Shown here one piece after another: positions 12,284 through 12,735 of a stretch of DNA of 12,735 nt. Both the position numbers and the translations under genes were made by a program. Origin of the DNA: Spirochaetia bacterium (lineage in GTDB: Bacteria; Spirochaetota; Leptospiria; Leptospirales; Leptonemataceae); contig JAOUOA010000025.1 in the NCBI GenBank assembly GCA_029880625.1, forward strand, positions 1 through 12,735, in the 5' to 3' direction. Below the pieces are notes generated by a model. It saw only the letters and a program-made list of their open reading frames with translations. It had not been told where the DNA came from and searched no databases. Within the stretch, counting starts at the first letter, position 1; each line of letters starts with the position of its first letter.

Positions 12284-12735
12284 ATGAAACAGGAAAAAGA
12301 AACGGACCGGCTTTTAAAAGAAAATAAATATGATATCCTTTCAGGGATTTTAGGAACCCGCTCTCCCGAACAGGTAGAATCTTCTATGGCCTTTGCTGGA
12401 TATATGAATCATGTAGGGATCAATAACCAGAATTACATGCTGTTTTTTTATATTCTTTCCACAAACAATAAATGGATTATTAATTCTCTTCTTGGCGACA
12501 GGGATCCTTCCGCGTTATTCAGCATTGTCAAACCAGAACCGCATCTGATTAAAAAGACCTTTCAAAATCTTGCACGGCGGCATCCTGAAGAAATTTATTA
12601 TAAAGCGCTGATGAGCTTTATGGGTATTCTTGAAAATACCTACTACAAGCCCGATGACGGTTTTCGTATTCATCCTCTTGATATTAATGACCTGAATAAT
12701 ATGGGTAAATTTCTTGATAAAAACAAATCCTCTGA
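12284..12735 (+). CDS. Hypothetical protein, cut by the window end
   Basis: An open frame of 150 codons runs to the end of the window without a stop. The product starts MKQEKETDRLLKENKYDILS and continues with a mixed helical, soluble-looking sequence (ESSMAFAGYMNHVGINNQNY, then ARRHPEEIYYKALMSFMG). I do not recognise a family; no signal peptide, membrane helix or known motif is seen in this part. There are two adjacent ATGs at 12281 and 12284. GAGG at 12276-12279 is 1 nt from the first and 4 nt from the second, so 12284 is preferred. Protein-like content throughout makes the gene likely real, but its full length and function are unknown. Confidence 0.75.
   Translation, partial: MKQEKETDRLLKENKYDILSGILGTRSPEQVESSMAFAGYMNHVGINNQNYMLFFYILSTNNKWIINSLLGDRDPSALFSIVKPEPHLIKKTFQNLARRHPEEIYYKALMSFMGILENTYYKPDDGFRIHPLDINDLNNMGKFLDKNKSS

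Overview
This 12.7-kb window looks like ordinary chromosome from an AT-rich Gram-negative (diderm) bacterium. A spirochaete, perhaps of the Leptospira group, is my best guess but a weak one. It rests on a loose, spirochaete-like lipobox, a sigma-54-type promoter in front of amt-glnK, and the mix of LysM, NamZ-like and LemA/M48 envelope genes. No 16S rRNA or other decisive marker is present. I saw no rRNA, tRNA, CRISPR array or intact mobile element.

Layout. (1) 34-1827 (+): an ABC-F ATPase behind a hairpin that covers its ribosome binding site, followed by a bidirectional terminator. (2) 1878-3947 (-): two envelope genes, a lysine-rich/TM/LysM protein and a DUF1343 (NamZ-like) exported protein. 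(3) 4084-5097 (+): an unrecognised protein with a receiver-like half. Its 3' end overlaps, tail to tail, a J-domain gene (5026-5517, -). A small frameshifted ORF (5504-5708, -) lies immediately upstream of the J-domain gene and overlaps its start. (4) 5824-6738 (+): thiL. (5) 7043-8779 (+): amt and glnK behind a textbook -24/-12 promoter, closed by a strong terminator. (6) 8996-10430 (-): a shabby stretch with two hypothetical genes and two broken ones, one of them the tail of a DUF3050-like gene. (7) 10468-12031 (+): lemA and an M48 (HtpX-like) protease. (8) 12284 to the window end (+): an unrecognised gene, cut by the window edge.

How the genes work together. amt-glnK is a nitrogen-scavenging operon: a membrane ammonium channel and its PII regulator, apparently switched on by sigma-54 and an enhancer-binding protein. 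The PII protein lacks the tyrosine that is uridylylated in enterobacteria. LemA and an M48 protease are a frequent pair in membrane quality control. The LysM and NamZ-like proteins both point to peptidoglycan. ThiL performs the last step of thiamine diphosphate synthesis.

Most unusual: the H1-like lysine-rich tail joined through one membrane helix to a periplasmic LysM domain, which has the layout of a possible nucleoid-to-cell-wall tether; three overlooked broken small genes on the minus strand; and micro-ORFs whose stops overlap or abut the start codons of four genes with poor ribosome binding sites.
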